Source: Septoria linicola (Eukaryota; Ascomycota; Dothideomycetes; Mycosphaerellales; Mycosphaerellaceae). Taken from it: 64,000 bases of DNA. Every line of letters starts with the position of its first letter. Within the stretch, counting starts at the first letter, position 1. Location: NCBI GenBank assembly GCA_024114885.1, contig CP099418.1, positions 4,526,001-4,590,000 of the forward strand, in the 5' to 3' direction. The position numbers were made by a program, and so were the translations under genes. Positions 1 through 10,809 of this stretch are shown piece after piece. Under the pieces are notes generated by a model that saw only the letters and a list, made by a program, of their open reading frames with translations, searched no databases and was not told the DNA's origin.

Positions 1-140
1 AAGATCACAGCTGCTATGAATGGCATCAAGTCGTCTGGTACTGGCGTCAAGCTCCTGTGCCTATTCGATGTGACATGTAGCCAATTGAATTGTCTAGTCT
101 AGAGTGCGCAGTCGAATTGATGTTGGTCCCCCGATCGGGC

Positions 141-1132
141 CTATGCTGCGGTAATGCCTGCAGCGAACATATCCGTCAGTGGGCTGTTTGGATCTCATAC
201 GATACGAATGTGTACTCACCTCCATCAGCAGTGACCAGCGCACCATTGATCATCTCAGCATCTTCAGAAGATAGGAAAGCCACGAGCTTCGCCATCTTGT
301 TCAGATCTGCGTAACCTCCTTCCCAGTCACCAACTGCCAAAGGTTAGTATCGTTATGGTTTCCACTGAGAGCCAGCACTCTTACAGGTCTTCTTCATCAC
401 CATCATGCCATCCATGTTGAAGTCGCCGTTTGCGAGACTGTTGCCAATATTGGTCTGCATGGCACCTGCAGCGATAGCGTTACATCGGATGCCCTTGAGT
501 CTGTAAAAAGCGGCAGTATTCTTGGTCAAGCCGATAAGGCCAGCCTTTGACGCCGTATATGCAGCACCTGGTCATGAGCGTTCAGTGAGGTTTCTCGTAC
601 ACTTTTTCCGCACAGCCTACCATTTGCGAAGCCCTTGAATGACGCTACCGAGGCGATATTCACGATCGATCCCTTCTTGTTGTCCTTCAGGAATCCGTTG
701 ACGGCACGTTTTGTGATCGACATGGGGGCAGTCAGGTTGACGGCGATGCATCGATCCCACTCTGATCTAGGCATCGTACCAGCTGGGTTGAACTTGTCGA
801 TGACTCCAGCAGAGTTGATGATGTAGTCGAAAGTGCCAAACTTCTTCTCGGCTTGTGCAAACAGATCATCTAGCTCTGACTCTGAGGTGATGTCCGACTT
901 GATTGCGAGAACTTTCTCCGAGCTGTTCTTCTTGGAGAAGTCATCGAGGAGACTTTGGTTGATATCGCAGATGACCACGTTACTGCCGACGGCGATGAAG
1001 TTCTCTGCTATGGCTCTGCCAAGTCCTCCACCTAGTCAAACAGGAATATGTAAGTGAGAGCTTGACACTACTAGGATACGAGCTTGCGATACCTCCGCCA
1101 GTCACCAGTACGGTCTTGCCTTCGTGTCCCAT
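141..1132 (-). CDS. Short-chain dehydrogenase/reductase (SDR)
   Basis: A classical NAD(P)-dependent SDR of about 255 aa in five exons: 1093-1132, 621-1031, 385-567, 220-333 and 141-157. All junctions are GT-AG and in phase. The first junction completes the nucleotide-binding motif TGGGGGLGR. Further family marks are an INSAG motif in place of the usual NNAG, the serine in NIASVAS, and the catalytic YTASK (YxxxK) just after the second intron. The C-terminus is the typical NGALVTADGG followed by ITAA and a stop. The start at 1132 (MGHEGKTVLVTGG) gives a normal SDR N-terminus with no targeting signal, so the enzyme is probably cytosolic. The substrate cannot be told from sequence. It is divergent from the AAA ATPase gene at 1747. 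Confidence 0.9.
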
Positions 1133-1746
1133 GATTCTCGGTTGGAGTGTTGCCTGACTATTAGGCGATGACCTTGGTATGGCGCAAGCACTGACAATGC
1201 TGAATTCTACCGATTGCGTCAACGGTGCAACATAGAAAAGGGCGAGTTAGATTTTACTCCTGCGACCAGCAAATTTACTTCTTAAACTTGACGCCTGCAA
1301 AATTGAGACGAAGTATCTGTATAACTACTCTTATATCCTACTATAGACCTCGTTCCTATCCGAGTTGGAGCTGAGAACGTACGAGACTCAATTTCGGTGC
1401 TTGTTTTCCTTGGCAGCCATGCTGTACACGAGACGCCTTGGACGAGAAGGTCATCTATGCACAGCGTGCACAAATGGGCTCTGTGCAGCTTCTATGCAAC
1501 GATCGAGCCTCTAGGCACGTTTCGTATTGTTCGTATAGGATGCGAACGCTTGGTGCTGCTGGACCAGTCCCCGGGATAAAAATCGCGATGAGGCCTGCCA
1601 AGCTGCTCCCAGCCATCCCATGCAGCTGATCGGCGCCAGCTGTTGCTATCATTCAATTCATCAACAAGGTGCATACGCCATTGCATCGAACTCAGTAGTA
1701 GAGTATCCACAAGTCCGGATTGACAACTAGCAGCCACACGAGCACC
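1133..1746. other. Intergenic, divergent promoter region
   Basis: 614 bp between the divergent start codons of the SDR and the AAA ATPase. Several short ORFs cross it, but none has coding character. No RNA gene or repeat is seen. Confidence 0.5.
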
Positions 1747-3312
1747 ATGAGGAATCCACTGGATCCGAGTAATAGGCTGCCAATACGTGGTCATGCGCAA
1801 GCTAGATCAGTGCAGGACACGCCAGCGCCATCAATACTGCCTCCAGAAATCACAGCAGGAGCTTCGACACGATCAGGTGGTCCTCGCAATCCCACGAGTC
1901 AACGATACTTCAATCATTCCTCCGCCAACCGCGTCAACACTGATGTAGTGCTAGTCGAAAGCATTCGTGCTGAATACCCTGAGCTTCATCTGACTGTAGT
2001 CCCCACGAGAGGCTGTGACATCCTTGGCTATGCAGCAGCAGGCCACGCAGGAGTATCGCCTGTCGGCAATGCCAAAGATCGCTTGTCCTGGCGCCTATAT
2101 GTTCCTCCTTCGTCAAGACTCAATGGCAAAGGCTACACTGGTGATGTGGTCAAGTTCGGCAAGTGGCTAGTCGACTGGCGGGGCAAAGAGTTCATCGTAT
2201 ACATTGCAGATGGCAGAGATGGAAGTGGTGCATATCCAGACGTGGTCAACCAATACATCCTCTCTTCCTCTGTCGAAGCTACAAACACACTTGTCCTAGA
2301 AGCTGGGTCATGGGGAAACACTTTACACAACGAGATTTGGGTCTTCGATGGTGGCTTCTGGCAGAAGAGCGCTGAACTCTTCAGCAGTGTGCAGAAAGCT
2401 TCATGGGACGATGTAATACTGGATGAGAACACGAAAAGGGTCATTCGCGATGATGTCGAGAACTTCTACGACAGCCGAGAGACCTACGAAAAGCTGAAAG
2501 TGCCTTGGAAACGAGGAATCATCTATTATGGTCCGCCAGGCAATGGAAAGACGATCTCGGTCAAGGCTTTGATGAACACTCTCTACAGCCGAGAGGATGC
2601 AGTGCCTACGCTCTACGTGAAGACATTGTCCAGCTTCGCCGGACCAGAATACAGTATCGGCCAGATCTTCCAGCTCGCTCGAAGGACCGCACCGTGCCTG
2701 CTTGTATTCGAGGATCTAGACTCGATTGTGACAGACAACGTGCGATCGTATTTCCTCAACGCGGTTGATGGCATTCAGAAGAATGATGGCATACTCATGA
2801 TTGGCTCCACGAACCACTTGGACCGCCTAGATCCAGGCATTGCTAAGCGTCCTTCTCGATTTGATCGCAAAATTTTGTTTCCAAACCCCGACGAAAAGGA
2901 ACGTGCAGCATATATGAAGTACTGGCAGGGAAAGCTGTCAGACAATAAGGACGTGGACTTTCCAGACAAGCTTTGTACGGCTGTAGCCAAGATCACAAAA
3001 GGCTTTTCCTTTGCATATATGCAGGAAGCTATGGTCGCTTCTCTGCTAGCAATCGCGAGAGACGTTGACAGATTCAGCGATAGAGTCTGCCTCGAATGCC
3101 TGGAGCCACATGCAAGACCAGACAACGGAAGGACATGTGACAATGATAGTGTCAGGCCATTCAAGGGTCTGTACGACTACGTCTGGCTGGTTCGACGTAT
3201 GGACGAAGAGGACCCAGATCTTGACAACAATGTGCTGTGGAGGGAAATCAAGAAGCAAGTCCGCATATTGCGAGAAGAGATGGGCGACGACAAAGACGCC
3301 AGCAGAAAGTGA
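1747..3312 (+). CDS. AAA-family ATPase (BCS1-like core), 521 aa
   Basis: An intronless gene of 521 codons. The open frame extends upstream to a TTG at 1720, but the first ATG is at 1747 (MRNPLDPSNRL), which I take as the start. A single AAA+ module has Walker A GPPGNGKT near residue 262 and Walker B LLVFEDLD near residue 317. It is followed by an SRH-like GSTNHLDRLDPG...RPSRFDRK segment. The N-terminal half (about 1-250) holds an unassigned domain that precedes the ATPase in a large fungal family. No transmembrane helix is visible, so it is unlikely to be the mitochondrial BCS1 chaperone itself. The C-terminal about 100 residues are charged. It probably remodels a protein substrate, but the target is unknown. 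Confidence 0.85.
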   Translation: MRNPLDPSNRLPIRGHAQARSVQDTPAPSILPPEITAGASTRSGGPRNPTSQRYFNHSSANRVNTDVVLVESIRAEYPELHLTVVPTRGCDILGYAAAGHAGVSPVGNAKDRLSWRLYVPPSSRLNGKGYTGDVVKFGKWLVDWRGKEFIVYIADGRDGSGAYPDVVNQYILSSSVEATNTLVLEAGSWGNTLHNEIWVFDGGFWQKSAELFSSVQKASWDDVILDENTKRVIRDDVENFYDSRETYEKLKVPWKRGIIYYGPPGNGKTISVKALMNTLYSREDAVPTLYVKTLSSFAGPEYSIGQIFQLARRTAPCLLVFEDLDSIVTDNVRSYFLNAVDGIQKNDGILMIGSTNHLDRLDPGIAKRPSRFDRKILFPNPDEKERAAYMKYWQGKLSDNKDVDFPDKLCTAVAKITKGFSFAYMQEAMVASLLAIARDVDRFSDRVCLECLEPHARPDNGRTCDNDSVRPFKGLYDYVWLVRRMDEEDPDLDNNVLWREIKKQVRILREEMGDDKDASRK

Positions 3313-3903
3313 TTCATTGACGACAGACAGTGCAACGATTCAGCTGTGTCATGCTACGAGTAACGGAATTTGCAAAACCGCCAATTCCGTATGTACTTCG
3401 GCATGCTCACTCACGTCTTAAACACCGTTCTACATGCCGGCTATCTCTTCGGCCAGCGCGTGTATGTCAATCTTACAGTGTAAGACGCATGTTTGAAGCA
3501 AGGTTCACGATTCACGAAAGCATTCTGAAGCTATGCAAATTATACACTTGAAACGCGAAAAGTCTCGTCGCACGACAACGAAGACCCTTGAAGCATCAAA
3601 CCACCACAATACACCCTTTGAGACGTGACGCCGTGTATCACGAGCTATCATCTGCCAATAATGGAAGTGCGTACTGGAATTGCTGCAGCGGCGGCCGCTA
3701 TGAGACGTAGTGAGTACCAGATCGCCACGACTCGCAATGAAGAGCTGCGCCCCCTTTGCCTAGAATAGCATGCACTGTGCTCTATATTCGATGAGTATAT
3801 CTCACTGTGGTTGTTTCTTGCGTGAGTACTTGGTATACCTTCACTCGTTTACCATCTACACTCGCTTCTTCAATACTTACTCAGGTACACAGGACATATC
3901 ATC
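3313..3903. other. Intergenic / probable 5' leader
   Basis: About 590 bp. It includes a plausible leader intron of the next gene (GTGAGT at 3822, acceptor TCAG ending at 3884). A 35-codon ORF at 3661 does not join in frame to the downstream gene. Nothing else is recognised. Confidence 0.4.
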
Positions 3904-5446
3904 ATGTCCGTCGGATTTGGTCTGGGAGCTGGCGCTGGCGCTGGCGTCAATGCTGGTGCTGGAGGAGGCTTCGATGCCAGTGCAAGCGCCGGTGCTGGTC
4001 ATGTAGGCGCTGGGCTATCAACAGGCTTTGGAGTTCTGCCTGCGATCGGTTCGCTCTTCACCTTCGGTCTTGGAGGCCAAGCTGGGGCGGGTCTAGGCGT
4101 TGGTGGTCATGCAGGAGCAGGCTTTGGCTTCGGTGTAGGTGGAAGTGGACAGGGCCAAGGTGATGCCGGAGCTGGTGGTAGTGCCGAGGCAGGATTTGGC
4201 TTCAACGGAGGTGCAGGAGGAGATGGCCATGGCAATGCTGGATCTGGAGCCGACGCCGGAGCTGGAGCTGGTGTCGGAGGCTCAGCGGGCTGGAATGGAG
4301 AGGATGCTGCTGGCGGGCAAGTGGGAGGCCAAGCAGGCTGGTCTGATGGGGGCGATTCGAGCAGCGGAGGACAGGTTGAAGGTAGCGCTGTAGGAAACTC
4401 TGTTGGGCATGATCAGGCCGGAGCCGGTGGTGAGTTCTGTAATATCTTTCCTCAGATGTTGGCATTCACTGACATCGAGAGCAGGTGGCTACCGCGTGAC
4501 GCTCAATCCAGTGCCAGTCGTCCCAATCGAAGCATCCGGATCGGCAGTCCTGTCTGCTTCTGTCTCGACTGGTCCAAACGGCAAGCCTCAATGTACCGTC
4601 CAGGGTGGACCAGCAACTCTCCTATACTTCCCTCCTCTTGGGCAACAAGGCTCTCTCGACTCTGCCAATGCAGCCGCCAACGGCCCAGCTCCACCCTCGC
4701 CAGCCGGGGGAGAGGTCTACACTACACTCGGTCAGATTTTCCAGCCCGGCCAGGCGTATATCTCTTGCCAGACCCTGTGGGCCGGCTACACAGATGACAA
4801 GGGCAGCGTCACCCAGACTGGTCCAACGTTCACCAACGCAATCTTTCCCGTACCTTCGGACCAAATCTCCACACAGTGCTTGTCTGCTGTTGATGCGAAG
4901 GCAACTGCTGGAGGACAAGTCCCGATGTACAGTGCTGGGAAGCAGGTCGATTTTGGCTCCATCCACAACGTGTCCGAAGAGTGTCGCAACATTGCCCCTC
5001 CTCCAAGTCTGCTAAACATGGTGCCAGAGTGGAAAGATTACGCCTTCTGGAACATGCAATTCGAGCAGCCAGAATGTATCCCACAGAAAGATGCACCCGA
5101 GCCGAAAGGGCCTGTCTGGAGCCCGGATGCTTCGTGCTCACCTACGGTGGTTCAACCTACCACGAGTCTTGTACCTACTGCGCCTGCTGCTGTTGCAACG
5201 CCAGGGCCAAGCTCGCCAGAGTCTCCAGCAAAGACTCCTACAGCTGATGCGGTTGGCGGCCAGCCGCCTGCTGACACTCCCACGAGCAGGTCCACCAGCG
5301 CCGGTGCGTACACTGCTACAGCCAGAGCAAACGAGACGGCTAGCACGACCAGGCCAGCTGCGTACACTGGAGGCAGCGCGACGTCTGCGAGCAGCAAGAG
5401 TAGTCTCATGGTTGGAGCCTTGTTGCTAGCTATGCTTATGATGTAG
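3904..5446 (+). CDS. Gly/Ala-rich surface protein with C-terminal GPI-like tail
   Basis: Two exons (3904-4429 and 4485-5446) give about 495 aa. Exon 1 encodes about 175 residues of Gly/Ala/Ser-rich low complexity (GAGAGAG, GAGGSAEAG). Exon 2 encodes a cysteine-containing globular region (GYRVTLNPVPVVPIE onward, with PGQAYISCQTLWAGY). A Thr/Ser/Pro/Ala-rich stalk follows. The end is a short hydrophobic tail (SSLMVGALLLAMLMM) after small residues, as in GPI-attachment signals. No N-terminal signal peptide is visible at the chosen start, which is odd for such a protein. An upstream exon may be missing, or secretion may be unconventional. A cell-wall or extracellular role is inferred only. Confidence 0.7.
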
Positions 5447-5567
5447 ATGTAGATATTGAGGGACAATATCACCATCTGACCAAGTCCAATGCATAGATGA
5501 TTCGTGATTGACATAATGAGTGTATCTCATAGCTATGACCCTACGTCATATTTATTGCTACACATGC

Positions 5568-8392
5568 TTATTTCTCTCTCTCAACAAAGCTCGCAAATGT
5601 CCAGTTATATTTCTTTCTCAGTCTCTTACCAAGCTTTATCAACAAATATCTCGGGATGACCGTCTCCGGCTTCCCATGAGGATAATGCAGGACTAGTCGT
5701 CCTGGTCCAGTCCCTTCTTTGCCAGTGAAGATGTTCATCGATCCTCCAGTTGTGTCATCATGATCAAGTCCAGCATCCATCATGGCGGCCGTAAGATCAC
5801 GGCATCGGATGACGCCTGCCTCGACAGTCCTGCTTTGATGAGGCCAAAGTCGCGCAAAGACGTCGAGACTGTCGCGGCTGACTTCGATCTGAGAAGCTGC
5901 AGGAGCCTGAGGAAGGGGAGGCGCCGGAGGCGGAGGAGGTCCTCCAAAGGCTTCTGAAGGGTCTGGAACGACCTTTGTCTTCTTCTTGGGCTCCTTCTCG
6001 CTGTCTTTGCCAGGGGCATCTTTACGTTTCGGTGAGATGGGCTTGAACTTCTCGTCCGCGAGGCGCTTTGCTTCAGCTTCGGCCTCTGCAGCCTCTTTGG
6101 CAGCTTTTGCGGCTTTTGCCTCTTTCTGCTCTGCTGAGATCTCCTGTAGGTCGAAATCCACTGACTCCAGAAATTCAGGATCGCGATAGCGCTCTAGAAG
6201 TCGGACATCCTGCCAATTCGCGAAGTCTGCTCCTCTTATCTTGCCTTTGTGAATGCTGTGAAGAGACTCTATGTGCTGTAAACGCACCTCTTTCCAGAAA
6301 GCGTCAAGTGCCACTTTTGCCTCTTTGGCTTTTGTCACCCAAGGTAGCGTGCGCTTCCTATCCGTCAGCCTGATACCGTGGAACTTCTTCAGAAGGCGAC
6401 CAGCTGATTGCAGTCGCCGATGCAAATCATCGTCCTTAGCCCCAAACCCCGTCGTGGAGATGTCGAAGGCCTCGCGATTGTCATAGCCCAATCGCACTGC
6501 TGCAGCATTGACACGGGCTTGCGAAGATGCGAAGCCCGGGTACGCTTCGCCTTGGGCCTCTGTGAGTAGCACAGGTCGAGGGTCATGCTCATGCAAACTG
6601 TTCTGTACCCAAAGTAGCGACGCGATATCTGTAAGAAGGTCTGAAAGCCTGGACTCCGGCAGGATCTCATGCTGATTGCTGAGGGTGTCTTGAACAAAGA
6701 GCATCACGTCCTTCGCCGTTGTAACCTGATAATTGGACAGCTCAGCTAGAGCCCAACGCAGCGGGTATTGTTGAGCATCATCAATCCTTGCCCTTAGCTT
6801 TTGCTGACGTTCGCGCAAGCTGTCTACTTCAGATTTCCGGCGTTCGACAGCTGAGTCACCGCTGTGTACGAAGGCAATCAGAGCACTCCCAGTGAGCTCA
6901 AAAGCGTCATCGAACGCTCTGTTCTTGACCATCGTATCACGGCAGAGCTTTGAAAAGTCAGAACTCAGTCTTGCGTTGATATGACTTATCAGGAATCCAA
7001 GCGTGTTGTTCAAGGGTGCAGGTAGAGGACTAGCATTCTTGGACATCCACAGCTTATCTGTAGGTGTTATAGGTGCCTCTTTGACCTTCCCATGTATCAG
7101 TATGGTTCACCAGTGGAGAATTGGCTGCACGAGACTTACCGTCTTCAATATGTCGACAAACAGCACGAACATATACCAGATTCGAGCTCGGAGGATCAGA
7201 GGATAGGTGAGCTCAAATGCGATAGCAGCCCACTTGTCATCGGCGTCATCCATGTTCTCGAAGTAGCGACCCTGGGCGATAGAAGCTACAGCATCACACG
7301 CAGAGATCGGGTCTGCCGAAGTACTTTGTGTCAGCATTCGCCAAATCTCAAGTCGCGCTACGAGCTCCTCTCACCTGTTTGTAATACCCATAAGTCATCT
7401 TCTACCGCTTCCAGTCGTTCTTGGATGAGATTGGACACCTCTTCGATATTGAAAGTCGGAGGAGGAAGGTTTGGCTGCAATGGCACTTGCAGTGTGGAGC
7501 TACGGTCTTTCATCAAGTTGGGTAGGAGCTCGCGAAAGGCCTCGTCAGCCTGTATCTTCCATTTGGTATTGCCAGTCGCGGCTCCGGCGCCCTTTAAGAC
7601 CTGATCAAGGACAGTGCCGAGGAACCGGTAGAGTGTAGCCTGTGCTTCAAAGAGGACTTCTGCCACCGGGAACGCAAGGCAGTGGTATCTATGAAAGCCG
7701 TCCATGCTGTGTTTGACTTGACTGCCGTACGTGGCATCTTTCACAATTGAATAGAAGGTGCTCGCAAATCTGGCATTGAGGAAGCCAAATTGCCTACTGA
7801 ATCGGGTGGTGCTGTGGTCAGTCCAGGCCCAGTCGCACGGTCTGAACCGCGTTCGAACGTCTAGAATGCCAAGCAAAGCTGATGGGTCTACGGAAAGCTC
7901 AGAGAGGCTGAGGTATGGCAGTAGAAAAAGCTTCCGATCTTTGTCTCTGTTCAAATTCTGTCCCTGGTACTTCGGCAGATGTGTCCATCTAGTTTCGGGA
8001 AGATCTGGTAGTGCTTTGCGCAGGATTTCCTCGCGCTTCTTGGGAAGATATCCCCGCCATCTGTTCAGAATCTTGTCACCAAAAGTCTCGAGGCGATCAA
8101 GGACTTCGGTGTGGTCACTGAGGATATTCTGTCGGTGTGCTTCGATCACTTGATCGGCAGCAGAGTCTGCAAGTCTTTCGGTGTATCTCATCCAGAAATA
8201 GGTCCTTTGCGTGTGTTCTTTGCGATAGTTATCCTTACAAGCAGGGCACTCCTTTCTCGCGCACTCGAAGGGGGCGCCATAGACCTGCATAGCTGCGAAC
8301 GAGCTGGTCGTGGGAGAAACCGAGAGCCGGCAACACTCTGCGGGAGTTGACTCGAGCCATGTTATGGACGCCTTTGTTCGGAAGCAGGGCAT
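5568..8392 (-). CDS. Large hypothetical fungal protein (about 900 aa)
   Basis: Three exons: 7375-8392, 7140-7312 and 5568-7085. The last acceptor could instead be 9 nt further in, at 7076; both keep phase, while the better-looking CAG at 7058 does not. The product is about 900 aa. The N-terminal part contains two CxxC-like pairs (ECARKECPACKDN) and a helical core (TYFWMRYTERLADSAADQVIEAH). The middle is coiled-coil-like and Ala/Glu/Lys-rich. A basic stretch near residue 740 (KRKDAPGKDSEKEPKKKTK) resembles a nuclear localisation signal and is followed by a polyproline run. The conserved-looking C-terminus (IPRYLLIKLGKRLRKKYNW) is basic. I do not recognise a characterised family, and the start at 8392 is simply the first ATG of the frame. 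Confidence 0.65.
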
Positions 8393-9433
8393 CGCCGCAT
8401 TGAGATGTAGTTATGTTCACTGATGCTTTGTCCTCCAGCCGCCATGGTCCTGCTCACTGCCATGTTTCCATTGATACGGACAATCGACAGTGCATACCTC
8501 ATATACTTCACGGCACCGCGCGCAGGCCTGTGTTCCAAAGCCAATCACCAGTCGCCTAGTGATCTAGGAAATGTATTTTGGTGATATCGGTGCGAGAGGC
8601 GGCCTAGAGGTATTGCTCTAGGGGTTTGGCCATCTTACTGTCGACCCGGCTGCACTGCGACTGGCCACAGCCTTACTAGCAGCGATATTCGTGTTTGCTC
8701 GTACAATAACGAGGCTTTTCATGATGAAGCTTCGACGGCCGTCGCTTCTGGCTGACTGCTGCATACTGAGCGTGCAGGCGGGAGCCGATCGAGCACATCA
8801 AGTTTCTCGATCATAAAGTGACCATGCAGAGCCGGGCGTTTTCGTACGCTATGCTTGCTCACTCAGCTACGGTTGATCGTAAAGCCAGTCTCGTGTCGTG
8901 CTAGGATACTTATAGTGGCGAACTCGATGCTGGCAGCGAGCATATTCGCTCCAGCTTCATTGCACTTGATGGACATACGCTCGCGTCTGCGAAAGCAGTG
9001 CTGCGGCTGAGTCGGCCAGTCGAGCCACGGCCAGTAGCAACAGAAGACGTTCGATAGATTCTAGAGGTGACAAGCTCGTTAGTGTCAAGCGTCAGAGACG
9101 AAGACGTGGTCAGCGGTGCTTGTAGTCACCAGCAGCTTTCTGGAAGGACGAAACGATAGTTCTGTCTTGCTCCATGTGTGTTCGCAAGTAGCGAAATTAC
9201 GGCCAGACTGAGCTCTGGTTGGATGTCAGTGATGGCGTTGTGCAGGTGTGAAGAAAGGAGAAGACGCGAGTGACGACATCACCGATCGAGTCGCGTTCTG
9301 ATATTTACCCCAGCAACGCCAGCAACGCAGTTTTCCATCTTCACCAATACGCATCGCCTTTCTCGACCACGACTAGACGCGCAGTCACCGACGACCGGTA
9401 AGGAGAGTACGCGATACTATTCGCCACAACGCC
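8393..9433. other. Intergenic, 1.04 kb divergent region
   Basis: The region between the large hypothetical gene (-) and the membrane-protein gene (+). I see no ORF with coding character, no RNA gene and no repeat. It presumably contains both promoters. Confidence 0.4.
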
Positions 9434-10485
9434 ATGGACGCGCTCGAAGACACCAATGCGGCCACGCACCGCGCACCTGCACAATTGCCAAACTTCGTCA
9501 AGTTCCCGGCATTGGTGCTCGTGTCACTGAGCATGAGCGCGTTACTCTACACTTTCGTCGCCGAATACACGGGACCCGAACTCGCGTCTGTCAGTCGCAA
9601 TTTGGACGCGAACTGGCAGATTTGGACTGTGTTGGCGTGGAAGCTCACCGAGCTGGCTGGCGCGTGGTATCTGCGCTATGATTGTGAGTTGGCGCGCTTG
9701 AGAATAAGATCAAACGCGTGTCAGAATACTAACGAAGCCGAACAGATGTCGACCTGGGTTGGCTGACCTTCTTGAGCAACGTGCCTCACTACTTCCTCTT
9801 GAACACCTTCTACGGCATCGACTACTTCGCCGCGCTCATCCCACTCGGCATCGATGTCATCACTATCGCGATCCCCTTCGCTCTCTTCCGTGGCACTGTC
9901 TACGCTCGCGATACGACAAGACCAAAGACTGCGAATCAGATTGTGGCACAGGACGCTGGCATTCGATGGACAATCGCAGCCTTTGGCGCGAGCTTGTACA
10001 CGATTGTTATCTACAGCAGCTTTTATACCTGGCTGCCAACGTACATGGTCGTCCACTTTGACGGACTGAAGAGCGTGGCCAAGGCTCACGATTCCGTTCT
10101 TTTGCTCCTGGCTGCACTTTTCCTTCCATTGGGCTACGCTGCCACTCAGTTTATTTTCGTTCCAGCGATTGGCTCTTCTGCAAACCCAGGATTGACCGAC
10201 CCAAAGGTTCACCCAGAGAAGGCTGCTTTCGATCCTGAGAATGCAACTCTTGGACAGACCGTGGCATACAACCTAGGGTTTAGCGCGGCTGGATTCACGC
10301 CAAGAGCCGAGATTCTGCTCAAGCGAACTGCAGTCCTCGCAGCATCGTCCTTCGCCAATTCACTTATGCGATCGTACTTCACCATCGAGGGTACGGAGCT
10401 GGTTGGAGCAGCTGGGTGGTCAAGCGTTTGGGCTGTGGCTTCGGGACTGACGGGTCTCGCGTTTTCCTGGGTCGGTGACGAGTAA
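9434..10485 (+). CDS. Polytopic membrane protein of unknown function, 329 aa
   Basis: Two exons (9434-9683 and 9746-10485), joined in phase inside a Tyr codon to give YLRYDYVDLGW. About seven hydrophobic segments are visible. They include FPALVLVSLSMSALLYTFV near the N-terminus, FAALIPLGIDVITIAIPFAL, WTIAAFGASLYTIVIYSSF and VLLLLAALFLPLGYAA. The C-terminal third has more hydrophobic stretches and ends SGLTGLAFSWVGDE. It resembles conserved fungal multi-pass proteins of unassigned role, likely in an organelle or endomembrane. No transporter signature is seen. The start is the first ATG after an in-frame-stop-containing leader. Confidence 0.8.
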
Positions 10486-10809
10486 TGATGAGGATATAAG
10501 GCTGAGACGGCGTATGTAAGAGTAGCAGCTTTGCGATTTCGCGATATACCCTTGAGAAGTGTGTGGTGCGTCAACGTGAGGTGAAGTTGCCTCTTGCCGA
10601 AGCTGCAGCTTGTACTTTCCTTCATTCTTCATCTCTTCTTCCGCGCCGAAAGCAGGCGCGTGTTGACTTGCTTCCAGTACCACAATCATCAATAACACAG
10701 AAGCTACAGAACATGTCTCACACCATCCACCGCGCTTCGCAACGGCGGTGACGTGTTTCCCACGCCAAGCCACGTTCCTCTCCACCTATATGCCGGTTTC
10801 CTGAAGACT
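10486..10809. other. Intergenic
   Basis: 324 bp between tandem genes. An in-frame upstream ATG (10753) could extend the GH5 protein by 19 residues. Nothing else is seen. Confidence 0.4.

Noticed and set aside
3661..3771. Short ORF MEVRTGIAAAAAAMRR as a first exon of the Gly-rich gene
   Set aside because: No splice combination keeps the downstream frame, and it is not a signal peptide.
7058..7139. Best-looking CAG acceptor at 7058 for the large hypothetical gene
   Set aside because: Its phase does not match the downstream frame, whereas acceptors giving exon starts at 7085 or 7076 do.
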